From: Anseranas semipalmata
Lineage: Eukaryota > Chordata > Aves > Anseriformes > Anseranatidae
Direction: 5' to 3'
NCBI GenBank assembly: GCA_013399115.1
Contig: VXAA01005665.1
Span: 768,167 to 832,166 of the forward strand
Length of the DNA: 64,000 nucleotides
This document shows positions 1-12,803 of this stretch, piece after piece (the stretch's first letter is position 1; every line of letters starts with the position of its first letter). The position numbers were made by a program, and so were the translations under genes. Under the pieces are notes generated by a model. That model ran no database searches. It was given only the letters and a program-made list of their open reading frames with translations, and was not told where the DNA came from.

Positions 1-129
1 CCCCCCTCTCGTTTTTGCAGTAATTTTTAATGAATTTTGTACCAAACAAGCAAGTATGGCTTTCAGACTAACCGTACTTTATGCTGTTCCACTAACATGA
101 TTCCACCCTGATTTAGAGACCTCTCCTGT

Positions 130-265
130 GTTCAGAAGAAGTGTAGATGTAGAGCTTAGTGACATGGTTTAGTGGAGGGCTTGGTAGTGTTAGGTTATAG
201 GTTGGACTGGATGATCTTGGAGGTCTTTTCCAACCTAAATGATTCTGTGATTTTATGATTTTAAA
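130..265 (+). mobile_element. CR1 LINE, 3' end fragment
   Basis: This is the last ~135 bp of a CR1 non-LTR retrotransposon in sense orientation. It contains the family-typical 'acatggtttagtgg' block, then 'ggttggactggatgatctt', then 'aggtcttttccaacctaaat', and ends in degenerate ATTCTGTG/ATTTTATG tail repeats. CR1 elements are the dominant LINEs of birds and are nearly always 5'-truncated, as here. It is the same subfamily type as the minus-strand copy at 52.4 kb. It has no coding capacity; the open frame antisense to it is incidental. Confidence 0.93.
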
Positions 266-925
266 AATGAATTTCTCTCTGCATCTGTGGAATCTACATA
301 GCCTTTTTAGAATGGAAGCTTGACATTCTGGCTTAACATATGACATATATATGACATATATAGGAACAGTCCCAGGAAAGATAAATTTAAAGATTACTCT
401 AGTTTTTGAAAGTATAGATTCTCAGTTCTTGGCTGATACGATTTTTTTTTCCCCCCTAGTATGTATATTCTGAGGGAAAAGCAGGTAACCATTACAAGCC
501 AAAAATCTGAAAATGTAAAATCTGAAGATGTAAAAGCATTGATCATATCATAAGAGAGAAACTGGGAAATTGTGGACATTATAAAATGTGCTATTGGGAA
601 AAAATAGCGTGATGCAAACCTATATATGACATGTCTTGATGGTGTCTTAAGAGTGTGCCTCAGCACACAACTTGCATGCAGTTCATCACTTACAATTGCT
701 CTTTGAATATTCTAATTGTGAGTGATTGTTTTTAAATGCTGCCTTACTTGTGTTCTGAACAAGATCTTCTTGTACTGCCACAGGGGTGAAACGCACTTTG
801 CCACTTGTTCTCAGTTTTGTTTAAGTCATGGCTTTGTGGGTCTAATTTTTGAGGTTTTACCTGTCTGAGCATGAGATTGTGTTGTTCTCTCATGTAAGCA
901 GGACCTTAGGAAAAATTCTGATGCC
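266..925. other. unique AT-rich DNA, no gene seen
   Basis: No recognisable coding frame or repeat family is visible. A small imperfect duplication of an 'atgacatatat' unit lies near 341-362. The minus-strand frame at 394-666 has no domain-like features. Confidence 0.5.
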
Positions 926-927
926 GT

Positions 928-990
928 AGTTAGAACTAGATGACCTTTAAGGTCCTTTCAAACCCAAGCTATTGTATGACTCTATTCATT
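928..990 (+). mobile_element. CR1 LINE, short 3' tail
   Basis: The text 'agaactagatgacctttaaggtcc' followed by 'aacccaagctatt' and 'gtatgactct' matches the terminal ~60 bp of CR1. It lies about 12 bp upstream of the long CR1 copy that starts near 1003, in the same orientation. The two are either independent insertions in tandem or an older tail into which the next copy inserted. Confidence 0.8.
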
Positions 991-1002
991 CCCATTTTTT
1001 AA

Positions 1003-2405
1003 GAGGGTAGAAAGGAAGACCCAGGAAACTACAGAGTGGTAAGCCTCACCTCTGTGCCTGGAAAGATCATGGAACACATCGTCCTGGAAGCAAGTGTTTA
1101 GGCACATGCAAGACAAGGAGGTTATCTGAAACAGCCCAACACAGCTTCACCAAGGGCAAATCATGCATGGCCAATCTGGTGGCCTTCTGTGATGGAGTGA
1201 CTGCATCAGTTGACAAGGGAAGACCGACTGATGTCATCTACCTGGACTTCTGTAAGGCCTTTGACACGGTCTCACACAACATTGTGATCTCTAAGTTGGA
1301 GGGACAGGGATTGGAAGGGTAGACTATTCACTGGATCGGGAATTGGCTGGGTGGCTGTAGTTAGAGAGTTGCAGTCAATGGCTCTATGTCCATGTGGAGG
1401 ACGATGACAAGTGGTGTCCCTCAGGGGTCTGTCTTGGGACTGGCACTGTTTAATATCTTTATCAATGACATAGACAGTAGGATTGAGTGCACCCTCAGCA
1501 AGCTTGCAGATGACACCAAGCTGAATGGTGCAGTTGATAAAACAGAAGAGATGCCATCCAAAGAGACCTGGACAAGCTTGAGAAGTGAGCCCACGTGAAC
1601 GGAATGAGGTTCAACAAGTCCAAGTGCAGGGTGCTGCACCTGGGCTGGGGCAATCCCAGACATGAGTACAGACTGGGAGAAGAACTCATTGAGAGCAGCC
1701 CTGCGGTGAAGGGCTTGGGAGTTCCGGTGGATGAAAAGCTCGACATGAGCCAGCAGTGTGCACTTGCCGCCCAGAAGGCCAACTGCATCCTGTGCTGCAT
1801 CAACAGAGGCATGGCCAGCAGGTTGAGGGAGGGGATTGTCCCCCTCTACTCTGCCATTGTGAAGCCCCACTGGGAGTGCTGCATCCAGGTTTGGGGCCCC
1901 CAGGACAGGAAAGATGGGGACCTGTCAGAGCGGATCCAGAGGAGGGCCACAAAGATGATCAGAGGGCTGGAGGATGTCTCCTGGGAAGAAAGGATGAAAA
2001 AGCTGGGGATGTTCAGCCTGGAGAAGAGAATATCTCTAGGGAGACCTCATGGCGGCCTTTCAGTACTTAAAGGGGGCTTACAGAAAATGTGGAGAGTGGC
2101 TTTTTACATGAGCGGGTAGTGATAGGACAAGGAATAATGGTTTTAAAGTAAAAGAGAGGAGATTTAGATTGGATGTTAGGAGGAAATTCTTTACTATTTC
2201 TTTACAGGGTGGTGAGGCACTGGAACGGGTTGCCCAGAGAAGTTGTGGATGCCCCCTCCCTGGGAATGTTCAGGGCCACGTTCAAGGCCAGGGTGAATAG
2301 GGCCCTGGGCAACCTGATCTCGTGCATGGCATCCCTGCCCATGGGATGGGGGAGCTAGATGGTCTTTAAGGTCCCTTCCAACCCAAGCCATTCTGTTGTT
2401 CTAGT
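1003..2405 (+). mobile_element. CR1 LINE, 1.4 kb copy (RT domain to 3' end)
   Basis: This is the longest transposable element in the window. It begins inside the reverse transcriptase region ('gaagacccaggaaactacag') and continues through the RT catalytic blocks and the C-terminal part of ORF2 into the 3' tail at 2350-2405 ('ctagatggtctttaaggtccc'). The 5' half of the element (ORF1, endonuclease) is absent, as expected for 5' truncation during target-primed reverse transcription. The terminal repeats are degenerate ('cattctgttgttctagttctg'). The number of stops and indels indicates an old, immobile copy. Confidence 0.95.
1013..2358 (+). pseudogene. broken CR1 ORF2 reverse transcriptase
   Basis: The region encoded the CR1 reverse transcriptase and C-terminal domain, which copies the element's RNA at a nicked genomic target. 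Visible RT motifs, in order, are [13 protein letters not shown] (the first catalytic Asp block), [10 protein letters not shown] and LADDTKL, the last replacing the usual FADD with LADD while keeping both Asp. Downstream frames keep the CR1 C-terminal signature ([21 protein letters not shown]-like, [14 protein letters not shown]). The gene is dead. There are stops at 1127 (TGA), 1320 (TAG) and 1362 (TAG), a one-base shift near 1095-1105, another near 1130, a frame change near 1595 and another near 2040. Open pieces are 1386-1598, 1595-2119 and 2173-2358. The family assignment is secure; there is no host function to infer. Confidence 0.9.
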
Positions 2406-5400
2406 TCTGATGGCCTGACTTAGCTTCTGACTCCAGAGTTTGTCTTCTGTCTTGATAACAATGTTGATATTTGAATAATCAGTCACACCAAAGTATAATA
2501 GTGTAAACCAAAAACATGCAGGACGATAACGTATGCAAGTGAATAGTATACACATGCTTGTGCCGTTCCCTAGGACTCAATGATCATGGGATGTGTGAAT
2601 GTCTAGATTTTCTGTGTCAACATGCTTCTCGCCAGAGCACCACAGAGACAATGTGCTGGCTAGCTGTGGGCAGCTTGTTCTTTTTCTTTGGGTTCACAGT
2701 TCTTTGTGATGATTCAAGGCTTGTGCTTTGCTACATGCCTAGTAATCTTTCAGGCTTGTGCTTACATATCCTTGTCTAAAGCCCTTACTTGGACTAATAC
2801 AGGTTGAAAAAGGAAAAGCTCCTATTGTCAATAAGCAATGTTCCCCTTGTTAGCTGGGTATTTATAAAATGGATTTTCCAGTCCAGGACTTATAGGAGTT
2901 TCCTACTGATGGTGATTGAGGGAATGAGAGACCTGTACCAAAAGCACTTCTGATTTTAAGAAACTCACCCCCAAAGACCTAGGTTCAAGTTTCTGTTCTG
3001 TTTTTTCCCACTTCATAGGAAAGTCTTCTGATAATAACACATTGGGGTTGCTTTCTCTCTTGCATTAGGACTGTCTGTATTACCTAAGCATATAAGCATT
3101 TAAATACCCATTGGGCAAAGGAGCAGAGAGCATCTGTGTATTGACTGGTGGGACCACTCAGCTTGGACGAAAGACCTGAGTTCAAACCCCAATCATAAGT
3201 GATACTTCATTTAAATTTGTAAGGTGGAACATACTTAATGGAAAAAGCTGAGATCCACAATAGCAAATATTAAAAAGTTGTGACTTAAGAAAAGTTAGGA
3301 CTTCATCTTAAATGTGATAGAAGAAGGTACAAGACTGGCAATATTTATCAAGTATTTTAAACACGATGTGAAAATCCAATCTTTATGAAGGTTTCAGTTG
3401 TTACACAATTGTTCAAGTCATGATCACTATACTGTTTCTTTGTTTCTTCTGAACAAATTTGACTTTCTCAAACGAATAGTGTGTATAATAATTTGCATAA
3501 TGCATAATATATCTTCAGCATTTTATTTCTTTATATTTTTTCAATGTAAATTACTGCATCGTGACCAAAGTCACGGGCTGTTGATTTCTCCTGATTTACG
3601 TGAGTCAAGTCATTCATATGCAAACAAGATCTGAGTTGTTAATGCATGGAGTCCTATTCGTGTATTGTGTTGGACCAAGTTCTCAGTTTGCAAGCTATAT
3701 TGTTTTAAGAAGGAAGAGTTGCTTCCTTCCTGCAAACAGCGATTAAAGACGGGGAAAAAAAGAGGCCTGCAAAATGCAGGGTGGTAGGCAGGAGAAAAGG
3801 TGGAAGAAGGGGGGATATTCACAGCAAGGACCTGGAGCGTGTAGGGTTCTTGTTGCAGACGCTTGCAAAATGTCGAGATGAACAGCGAGTAAAAAGATAG
3901 GTAGAAACTTTGCAGCATGGGCAGAAAAAGCTTCTCAGGGACAGGAAGGCCCTGGGCAGTGTTTGTTACAACCCAGGAAGTCACTGAATCAGACAAAATT
4001 GATACTGGAAGCAAGGACATACCTAAAAGCAATTGTGAAAGGAGCAGGAAGTATAAAATAATTTAATGTCTGCTTTGTCATAACTAGGCAGTTTTCATAT
4101 TCTTTGTGTAAACAGGCAACTGTCCTAGTTTGTATTCTAATAAAACTTGGCTTTTCTGAGTTTTAATCTTTTGGGGGTAACTCAGTAAAGGCAAATGTCT
4201 AGGCACTAACTTTTAGTCCCATTGTAGGTTCTGTAAAAAAACAAAACAAAAAAACTTGCATAGAATATATCTGCATATCCAGAACTCTTGAAATATCTTA
4301 GACAAGATGTTAACATGTGAAATTTAAATGCGTATGACTGTTTTTCAAAGCATCATACCTTGTGCAGTAACGTGAAAATAGAAGGAAAAAGCTAATAAAC
4401 ATTTAATTCACTGGGAAATCTGATGTAGTATTAGTTTACTAGGCAGCATGTCAGTTAGTGCCCATGTAATTTAAAGATCTGCATATTGCAGCAGCTTCAG
4501 AACATGAGGTCAGTTGTGCTTGTCTTAGCTTGCAGGGTTGTGTACCTTGACTGTTGTGAGTTCAGGTACTGACTGAATGGACTTCAAGCCTGAGTAACAC
4601 GTCCAGAGTAATTGTTTTAAATTCATCTTATATTTTGTTTACTGTATTTTGCCATTTAGTGAGGCAGCTATCCTGCCAAATAGCCTTTCTACATGAGTAT
4701 TTTAGTAATCCCCTTAATCAGTTTGATGTGAAAATGCCCCAGGATCTTAGGCTTAGAAAATCTGCTTAGGGTTTGTTCTTTTTTTGATACATTTATACAG
4801 TGACTTTCTTGTATTCCAGAACCAAGTCTGCAAAACTAACTTCAGCCCTTTTTCTGTTCTGGCATGACAGCAGCTTGAAGGTTATGTCAAGTCACATTTT
4901 ATCTGTAATATGTAAGCTCATAGGCTTTCTCTGATCAGATTTAGTACAGAAGACTTTCCAGCTGGACACATGGATCTTGCAGTATAGTTTTTGAACAGCC
5001 TTAGTCATGGAGCTTCTCATGAGGATAAGGCTTTAACTTCTTTTCCCATGCAATGGTGTGTGTTCTACTAAATAGAAAGAAGAAGAAACACATTCATTTA
5101 AGTCTCTAGCCTAAAATTTAACAGCCCACCGGCACACCTTCTCCCACCCAAATGAGGGTATCAGCAGAGTAAACAAACCATGGGGACTTGAGAAAGAAGC
5201 ACGATTCAGAAGTGTAGTGAGTTCATGCTCTTCATGGGCTTTCATCTGGTGCTTCTAAGTCTTTGGTAACAGAGCCTGTGTGCAGAAGATCTTATGCAAC
5301 TCTTGAAACTTTGCTGTTATTAACGAATTAATTTCTTCTGTGTTCTCTTACAGTAATGGGTTTTAAGAGTTTATTCAAAAATCTGGAAAAGATGCTGTGT

Positions 5401-5459
5401 TTATGGACCAAGTTCAAGAAAACAGTTCTACTTGTGAAAGAGGAAGTGCTGTGGCACTT
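2406..5459. other. 3 kb unique AT-rich DNA, no gene seen
   Basis: No coding exon is supportable. The frame at 3610-4032 (minus, 140 codons) overlaps a purine-rich stretch and shows no domain. Possible ancient SINE traces lie at 2950-3190 and are listed separately. Confidence 0.5.
2960..3195 (+). repeat. possible ancient tRNA-derived SINE traces
   Basis: Two 16-bp blocks, AAAGACCTAGGTTCAA at 2973-2988 and AAAGACCTGAGTTCAA at 3170-3185, agree at 14 positions. The second continues into 'accccaatc', giving a near match to a polymerase III B-box (GTTCRANNCC), as found in MIR-type SINEs. The rest of each block is too diverged to name a family. Chance similarity is possible. Confidence 0.25.
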
Positions 5460-5755
5460 GTGGTTTGGGTTGGAAGGGACCTCAGAGATCACCTAGTTCC
5501 AAGCCCCCTGCCATGGGCAGGGATGCCACGTACCAGATCAGGTTGCCCAGGGCCCCATCCAGCCTGGCCTTAAACACCCCCAGGGATGGGGCATCCACAG
5601 CTTCTCTGGGCAACCTGTTCCAGTGCAGTTTCCACCATGTAAAGAAATAGTAAATAATTTCTTCAGAATATATAATCTAAATCTCCCTTCTTCTGGTTTA
5701 AAACCATTACCCCTTGTCCTACCAATACAATCCCTGATGAAGAGTCCCTCTCCGT
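5460..5755 (-). mobile_element. CR1 LINE, 3' end fragment (minus strand)
   Basis: Read on the minus strand, this segment gives the CR1 order: 'gagagggactcttcatcaggg', 'taggacaaggggtaatggtttt', 'cactggaacaggttgcccag', 'ggatgccccatccctggg', and finally 'aggtcccttccaaccc'. It starts inside the ORF2 C-terminus and stops at the 'ttccaaccc' core without clear tail repeats, so a few terminal bases are lost. The two open frames here are remnants or antisense to ORF2. It is the same general subfamily type as the 1003-2405 copy. Confidence 0.94.
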
Positions 5756-8700
5756 GTTTGCATATGTCTGCACTTGAGCAATTGATGTGTTGTGAGAAAA
5801 TTCACAGGAGATGCAAGAGTTACTGCTAAGGACCGTTGTGTACAACCTGTAGTGGTACTTAATGAAGTCTCAGTTTGATTTATATTTACATTTCACTCAT
5901 TAGGATCTTCAATTAAAAACAACATTAAAAATAATTACCCTGGACAGTGATTTGGAGCCAAATTTAATAACAGGCTGGAGGGGAAAGATATTGTGTTGGG
6001 TATATCAGATATATCAGTAATTTTGACACTGGAAAGGTGCAGCAGTGCTTTGAATTAGAGAATAAGGAGTGGAGAGGGTGAAAAATGGAAGGCATGATTT
6101 GAAAGGCATGAAGACAAAACTGCATTTTTCACCAGCTTGCTTGCTGAAATGTATATAGTACAAAATAAATAAAAAGCAAGAGGTCCCCTCTTTCGCCCCT
6201 TTTATTGAAGTCCTAGCTGGACATATTTAGGCATGTGTTTGCAAGACTGTAAGTAGCTGAGGTGTGTGTATGTGAAACTGTATGAAAGTAGGGACTTAGA
6301 AATTGGAGTTATGGACAGTGTCCCCATTAATGAGAAAAATTCAACACTTTGATCTATCAAAGCTACTCATCTATACAAAGCATATATATGAGCTGTATTA
6401 TATAATTATTGTGGCCCTGCATTAAGATGTTTGGCTAGATGCGACTCCTAAAATACTTGAAAGACGAACACAAGTAGAAGAACGGCTGGCGTGCCTGGGC
6501 CTGCAATGCTATGGAAACAGTCAACGAGGGAAATGGGCCTGCTGTGCACAAAAAGGCATCGAACCAACAGCAGCGAGAACCAGGGCTGGCAGCAGAATGA
6601 CACGAGCAAACGGTAGCGGTGTGATGTCTGTGGAGATTTTGCTAGATTAACACTAAATAGATATACATAAATAGTTACAGTTTGTGACAGTTTTAATGAC
6701 AAGTCACCCAAGGAAAAAAAATCGGTATATTTGGAATTGAAAAATGCCAAGTTTGAGATGACAGAAGGAAAGAAGTAATTGGGAACAGAGACGAGCAGCT
6801 TGTCTAAATATGCGTAATACTAAACACAGGTGATCATATTATTTGAAATTAAAAATAAGCTGTGATTCAGTTATTTCGAAATTGTTAGGCCCTCTCAGCT
6901 GTGAATTTCACCAGGTGCTTGGAGCAGTTGTAACAACAAGCATATCGTGTTATTTAAAAATAACATTGCTAGGTGTCAGTGGATATCATTCCACTGAAGG
7001 AAGACTGTTTAGCCTGGTTAGAAGCAAATTTCTCTTTTTTTCTTTCCTGGTATCATTTCAGATACATTCTGAAACTATAATTTAGAATCAGTGGCAAAGG
7101 TTTTAAAACATTGCTATTTTGTAATTAATATACAGATGAATTAGGCAACTGATGTATATGCTATGAATATTTTTCTTGTAGGTTACTTCCAAAGCTGAAT
7201 GAAGAAACAGCCCTTTTGAGTTGTAAACCATATTTTTAAATATGATCTTGTTTTTCATAGATCTCACTCATCTCATTATGGCTTAAAATACTATGGAAAT
7301 CAATAGACAAAAATAGAAAGCTCTATTTTTTTTAACAATTTTTACAGAGATGTGTCTACACTACAAGGGTATAGAACACTTTCTCTGAAGCACTTTATTT
7401 TTCCCTTGTGGCCTATATACCAGTGGGATAAATGGGTCGTCATTCAACAGCTAAGTTAAGAATTTAAGCTGCTTTCACGTGCAGTGTCCATGCTATCCTG
7501 GGGCCAGAAAAGACTGGCGTTAGAGAGGTGGTGGTCGTAACTGAATCTGTTCCTCGTTATGTGCAGTGTAATGCAGGCCCACTGTAGAGCAGTCCACAAG
7601 GTGCCCCAGACTTTGCTGGGGCCAACATGAGGCCAGCCTACAAAGAGGAGGACGACGGTATTATTGATATCTGGAAGATTATCATACCATCTAACTTTAT
7701 AACTTTTTTTGGAAGATGGTAGTAACTGAAAATTCTTAGTCCACAACTGCTACAGGTTGCTTTTTTGCTTTTCTTTATAAAGCGTCCTCCTTCACATCTA
7801 TTATTCAAGTGATGTCTTTCTCTTAGGCACTTGGCGTTGAAAAGATAAAGATATCTTGTTAAGTTTATATCAAAATAAGTAAAGACTATCTTAACAATAC
7901 CTCTAAACTTTAAAAAGTAGCTTTAAGTAAACGTAGGTCAGTTCATCGCAGTATGATGTTAGTAACTCAGGATCTCATTGTCTTAAAGATTCTAGCCCCA
8001 GTTTTGATTGGCAGTAAATATAAAGGTGTAATATACCAAGCTATTTATTGTGGTGACTTTTTGTAATAGCTAGACAAAGTTCAGCTCAGATAAGCTCATT
8101 TAGTTGTCACACACATCAGGGTTCCAGTTACCACAGGGATTGCTAAAGGGATATATTGTTTTAGTTATAGACATATCAAAAAATAAACACTGTAACCAAC
8201 ATTCATAAATTTTAGCATGTTTTATTTCCATGTCTTGATTTGAAATTTTGTATGGTAAATGCTAAAATTAGGAAGAAAATCTAAGCTCCCCTTTGATCTT
8301 TGAGTTTAAACGCTGCCAACTTTCAAAAAGCAGAAACATAAATGTGTGTACATGTTTTGGTGTGATATTGATGTTACTTTGCTACTAGACTGAGAAAGTT
8401 TGTTCAGTGATATAAAGATCTTAGAATACTAATGTAAACTTTCAAGTATCACATTTAGTATGTTTTCAAGAGAGCCTCTGTAGTATTGTGTGTGCGTGTT
8501 GATCTGCCTATGTCTGAATATACATGAGCTGTTTTATACCCTTAAATCATACAGTACATTTCCAAATGCATTTGACAAAAATGTGAAGGCTTTGATCCAA
8601 TACTTTAGTTTTATCATACATTTGATCTTTCGATAATTGCAATTACTTTCTAGTATACTCATATCCATATTTTGTATAGATGAAAGAAACACATTGTATT

Positions 8701-10082
8701 TGGAAAAGAATAACAGCACAAAAATGGCTTTGTATCTCTGAAGATGATTATGCAAAATATAAGCAGCTAATTATTCACAAAATCGTATTTCTAAATAATT
8801 CAGATTGCTTTCAAGTAATTGCTGGAGGGAAGTTTTCCTGTTTAGAAAGTGAGTTACTTACAGCTCAGATACAAAACTTTCAAAATATTACTGCATGTGT
8901 GTTGCTTGCAACTGGAAGTAAATTACAGAGTCTCTATTATACGTATATATTAATTTGTCCTGCCATCTTTTAACAGCTAGTTGCATTGTCCAGAGCATGT
9001 TAAGTAAATAATGAGATTAGACTTATCAGTCTGTCATTACTCAGTCACTAGCTTCTTACTTCCTGACAAGGTCACCAAGAAGAATCCAGTTTGTCACGGC
9101 CCGGAGCTGTCTCTGGCTTTTGGAACCCAATCATGCACAGCATCAGTGCTGGGTATCCAAGAGGAGGTGCTGGTTTCCTATTCCTTGGAGCAGTGGCCCC
9201 TCATTCTTAGTGATACTGTATTTCATCTATTTTGAGTATCATATGAAATATGACACTTAATTCTTCCATAGTATACTGTTTTTTTTACTAGGATTCTTGC
9301 ATGGGAGAAAGTTTACTCCATGTGTAATGGCAACTACCTGTTACTTAGAGAAAAATAAACAATGTCTAATGTGTGACAGAAAATACTTGAGCATTTAGTG
9401 AAAAAAAATTACATTCTTGCTACTTGTTATCATAAAAATTGTATTACAAGTGTGTGAAATGAATAGTTAAGTTATGCTTGGGCCCAGTATGAGATAATAA
9501 CAGGTTTCATCCAGTTTGGAAAAGCATAGGTGTGTGGAGAGTTCTGTGAAGAATATCACTGCTTGGCCTTCTGTGAAGGTTGTATGTTATCTGGGATAAC
9601 CACGATGCTGTTCACTTATCTTTAAACCATCACTGAAGTTTTCATTAAGGTTAATTGCACTGGAAGTTTGAAGACTCTGTACAAAGACAGTTAGAAAAGA
9701 AATAAACCTCCTTACAATTTTTTGCAGTCTTATAAAGAACTGACCTCAGTTAGTTTAATGATTTCTTAAATACTTAATTGACTAGAAAGTTTTCAGAAAA
9801 TAACCTTTGCTTTAACAATGTCATGGGATTTTTATAGACAGCTGAATTCTGGCTTTAGGTGTACCATTCAACCATAATTCTAGGTTTTCTACAATTGGAG
9901 CCCACACAAACATACTGAATATTTTCTCTTTAAACTTTCCCATAGATTGCCTTGTCTGAGTAGGTAAGTTTTCTGTCTTTTGTGCTGACCAGGTGTTTAC
10001 GAAAAGTACCCCAGTGCTTTCATGGCTACTTTAATTGCCACTTGGCTTTGTGCAAAGTTTAAGTTTGCAGGTTGCCACCTGT

Positions 10083-10103
10083 AAAAAAAAAAAAAAAAAA
10101 AAA
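10083..10103 (+). repeat. poly-A run (21 bp)
   Basis: An uninterrupted run of 21 A. No AATAAA signal lies in the ~40 bp before it, so it is not clearly the tail of a retroposed transcript. A simple length-variable homopolymer is the safer call. Confidence 0.9.
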
Positions 10104-11310
10104 GTCTGGTTTGGACCTAAGTTAGAGCAGAGGGGGAGAGCTACTTGCTGTTACATGTTTATGTATTGTTTTGCTGCTTATAACTTTCTGCTATAGTTTT
10201 ACTAAGAGCAGGACTCCTCGTCCTATCTGGCCTGGGTATTGCCTGGTATTGTTAGCCATTGTAGCCAGAAGATGGTTAGAAGCAACAAAACCTGAAAATC
10301 CTAACTTCTAAAATGATCAGACTCTTTTGGAATAGAAAAAAAACAAAATTAAAATTCTGAAATGGTAGCCTTGAACATTGTGCTTATATTAAACTTTTAT
10401 CTGAAAGTAGTCATGTTAGAATTAAACGTGAACATCTTCGCTGATCCTTTGAAATGTTCAATAATTATTAATAGTGTTTTGTAAAATTATTTTCACTTTT
10501 AAGAAAATACACATTTTTGGCTTAAGCTAATTCATGTGTACTTTTATTTAAAAACCAATTACATATCTTTGGAAATGGGATTTATCATTATGGCAGTAAG
10601 ATTAACTGTAGAAGCTGAGTTGAAAGCCACTATAATTGGGAATGAGCTATTTACTTCCTAGGCATGTATTCTCAAGCAGAGCATGCTACATAGTGTCTAC
10701 GTATCTTCCTTCGTTCAAATTATAGATAAGCTAATTGTAGTATTTATTTAATAATTTGCATGTAACACATACAGAGAAGTACTAGGTAGCCAAAAATACA
10801 AAGCAATTAAAAAATTGATTGTCATCGAGAGCAAGAGTTGAAAGTATCAGAAGTGTGCAAAATCTCTGAGGATAACTCAAAAAGCAGGGTGATAATCTAA
10901 AAAGAAAGATGACCAAGAGTGTGTGTACAGTGAGATGAGTATATGAGGAAGAATGGGAAAGCTTGAAAATGGAATGATGTAAAAGAACATGGACAGGGAA
11001 AAAGGAAATATTAAGAGTCCTTTCATAACTTTTTTTGGCCTTACTTGTATGTTAGTAGTATTGCATCACTACAGAACTGTATGTTTGCTGCTTTTAAACG
11101 GAACAACTTTGTGCATATCACCCATGGGTTAGCAGTTACAGTTGCTGCTCAGGTCACTTTTGGATTGTTTTCACAGAATTTGTGACACATGCTTCTCTCA
11201 AAAGTAACCCTGACGCGTTCTTGTATTATAAAAAATGATTTTATAATTGACAAATTGCCCATTTTTCAGCTTTCCAAAGAAGGAAAATACAAAAATCAAT
11301 AGTTTGTGTC

Positions 11311-11329
11311 AAAAAAAAAAAAAAAAAAA
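11311..11329 (+). repeat. poly-A run (19 bp)
   Basis: An uninterrupted run of 19 A followed by 'tcgcaccgagg', a locally CpG-containing flank. No polyadenylation signal is adjacent. Confidence 0.9.
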
Positions 11330-12737
11330 TCGCACCGAGGCACAACCAGCATAAGGTTAGGTTAAGAAGACTAAAGTTGTGGGACTTCCATTTCTGATCA
11401 GGGCTTTTGGAATTACGAGGCTTTTATACAGTACCCCCATGTTAATAACTGTGAGGACTGTTCTTTCTTTCTCCAGTATTTTACTGTATAGTTACTTCAT
11501 GCAATACCAATGCAACTACTGTGCCACTATGTCAGTGGCATAGTAAATATGCTTGATAATTTTAAAATTTTACTAGTATTTCTAATTGGCTACACTTACG
11601 TTCAAATTTCCTATATAGTTCCATATATATTTTAAAGTAACAACACAGTGTAGAATTACAAGTTGGTCAAGGGATATATTTATTTGTTTTTGCAATTTAG
11701 TTCAGTTTTTCAATTGAAATATAATTTCATTTTATTGGGAACAATCATGAAACAACAATTGTTTTGGCTATCAATATTTTACAAGCCAGTCTCAAGGTCA
11801 CTTTAAGCATGTAAACCATTTTAGTTGCTATTTTTGACTAATGACTACAATTTGCTGTCCCATTAATAGTCTGACACTGGGAAATCACAAGAGCCTAACG
11901 TTGGAAAATGCAGTAGCTTAGGTTTTTCCACTGCAATGCTGGTATAATCTGCAGCACTTGCTGGAAGAAGTTGCAGTTTTTGTGGGTCTCTAAATTACGC
12001 TTCTGTTACAGTACTTGTTCTTAAAACTTACTGGACAAACCGTAGCTCCTGTTAACAATATAGCAGCAACAAAAACAATATAGCATATACAAAAACTTCA
12101 CAGGTCTTACTTTTTATTGGTGTGTGGCTTTGTTCACCACTATGGAAACTGAGTGTAGAGAGAGAGGCTTTATGGTTTGAGGTGGTAGTAGAAGTCAGAG
12201 CTATTTCATTAAACTACACGATGATGGCGGGTAAGTATGTAAATGCCATTAGTATGGATTTTCAGTTGCTTGCCTAGAAAAGAGCTTTGCCTCACTGCAA
12301 TTTGATTGTTTCTAAAGTCAGTAAGGCTTATCCTTGCTAGCTTTGTTTCAAGGTATCACTACTTTGGAACGTAAACTGGGGGTGATGGCAGCTGTACTGG
12401 CGCTGAACGCTTTTAAGGCACTTTTTACATAAAGTATTGAACAAGTTACAAAAATGAACTGGTTTATAGATGCAGACTTGTTAACCTGATAGATTGGGAA
12501 AGTTCTGCAGCCAGCAGTAACTGGAAGAAATTAATCCTCCCTCCCTATAAATAGGGCGAAGTTTGTGCTCACAGTTGTTTCCTGTTGAAGTGAGATGTTC
12601 AGGTCTTTCTTGCCGTAGTTGTTTTGTTTGCGTCGTGGCTATAGTTTTTTGGACCTTCACCCATGCGTTTCTTCTGCATTCCTTTCTTAGGTGGTACGAT
12701 AGGGATGGCCAGACCTCAGTTTGGACTTGCAGTTATG

Positions 12738-12803
12738 TATTATGGTTGGACTTGATGATCCTAAGGGTCTTTTCCAAGCTAAATGATTCTAAGATTCTGT
12801 TTA
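12738..12803 (+). mobile_element. CR1 LINE, 3' tail
   Basis: 'ggttggacttgatgatcctaag', then 'ggtcttttccaagctaaatg' and the tail repeats 'attctaagattctg' form a clear terminal CR1 segment in sense orientation. Homology upstream of about 12738 is not convincing, so only the last ~65 bp is called. Confidence 0.88.

Larger units (their letters stand above)
5756..12737. other. 7 kb AT-rich DNA, no gene seen
   Basis: No recognisable gene or well-preserved mobile element was found. It contains pure A runs at 10083-10103 (21 bp) and 11311-11329 (19 bp) and scattered AT-rich low-complexity sequence. The frames at 6448-6750, 7456-7746 and 8680-8973 have no family signature and AT-driven composition. 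Confidence 0.5.

Noticed and set aside
1421..1870. 149-codon minus-strand open frame
   Set aside because: It lies antisense to the CR1 reverse transcriptase region; openness follows from the element's composition.
3170..3195. tRNA gene suggested by a B-box-like GTTCAAACCCC
   Set aside because: No A-box at the right distance and no cloverleaf could be drawn; at most a SINE trace.
3610..4032. 140-codon minus-strand frame
   Set aside because: No domain or splice context; composition follows a purine-rich stretch on the plus strand.
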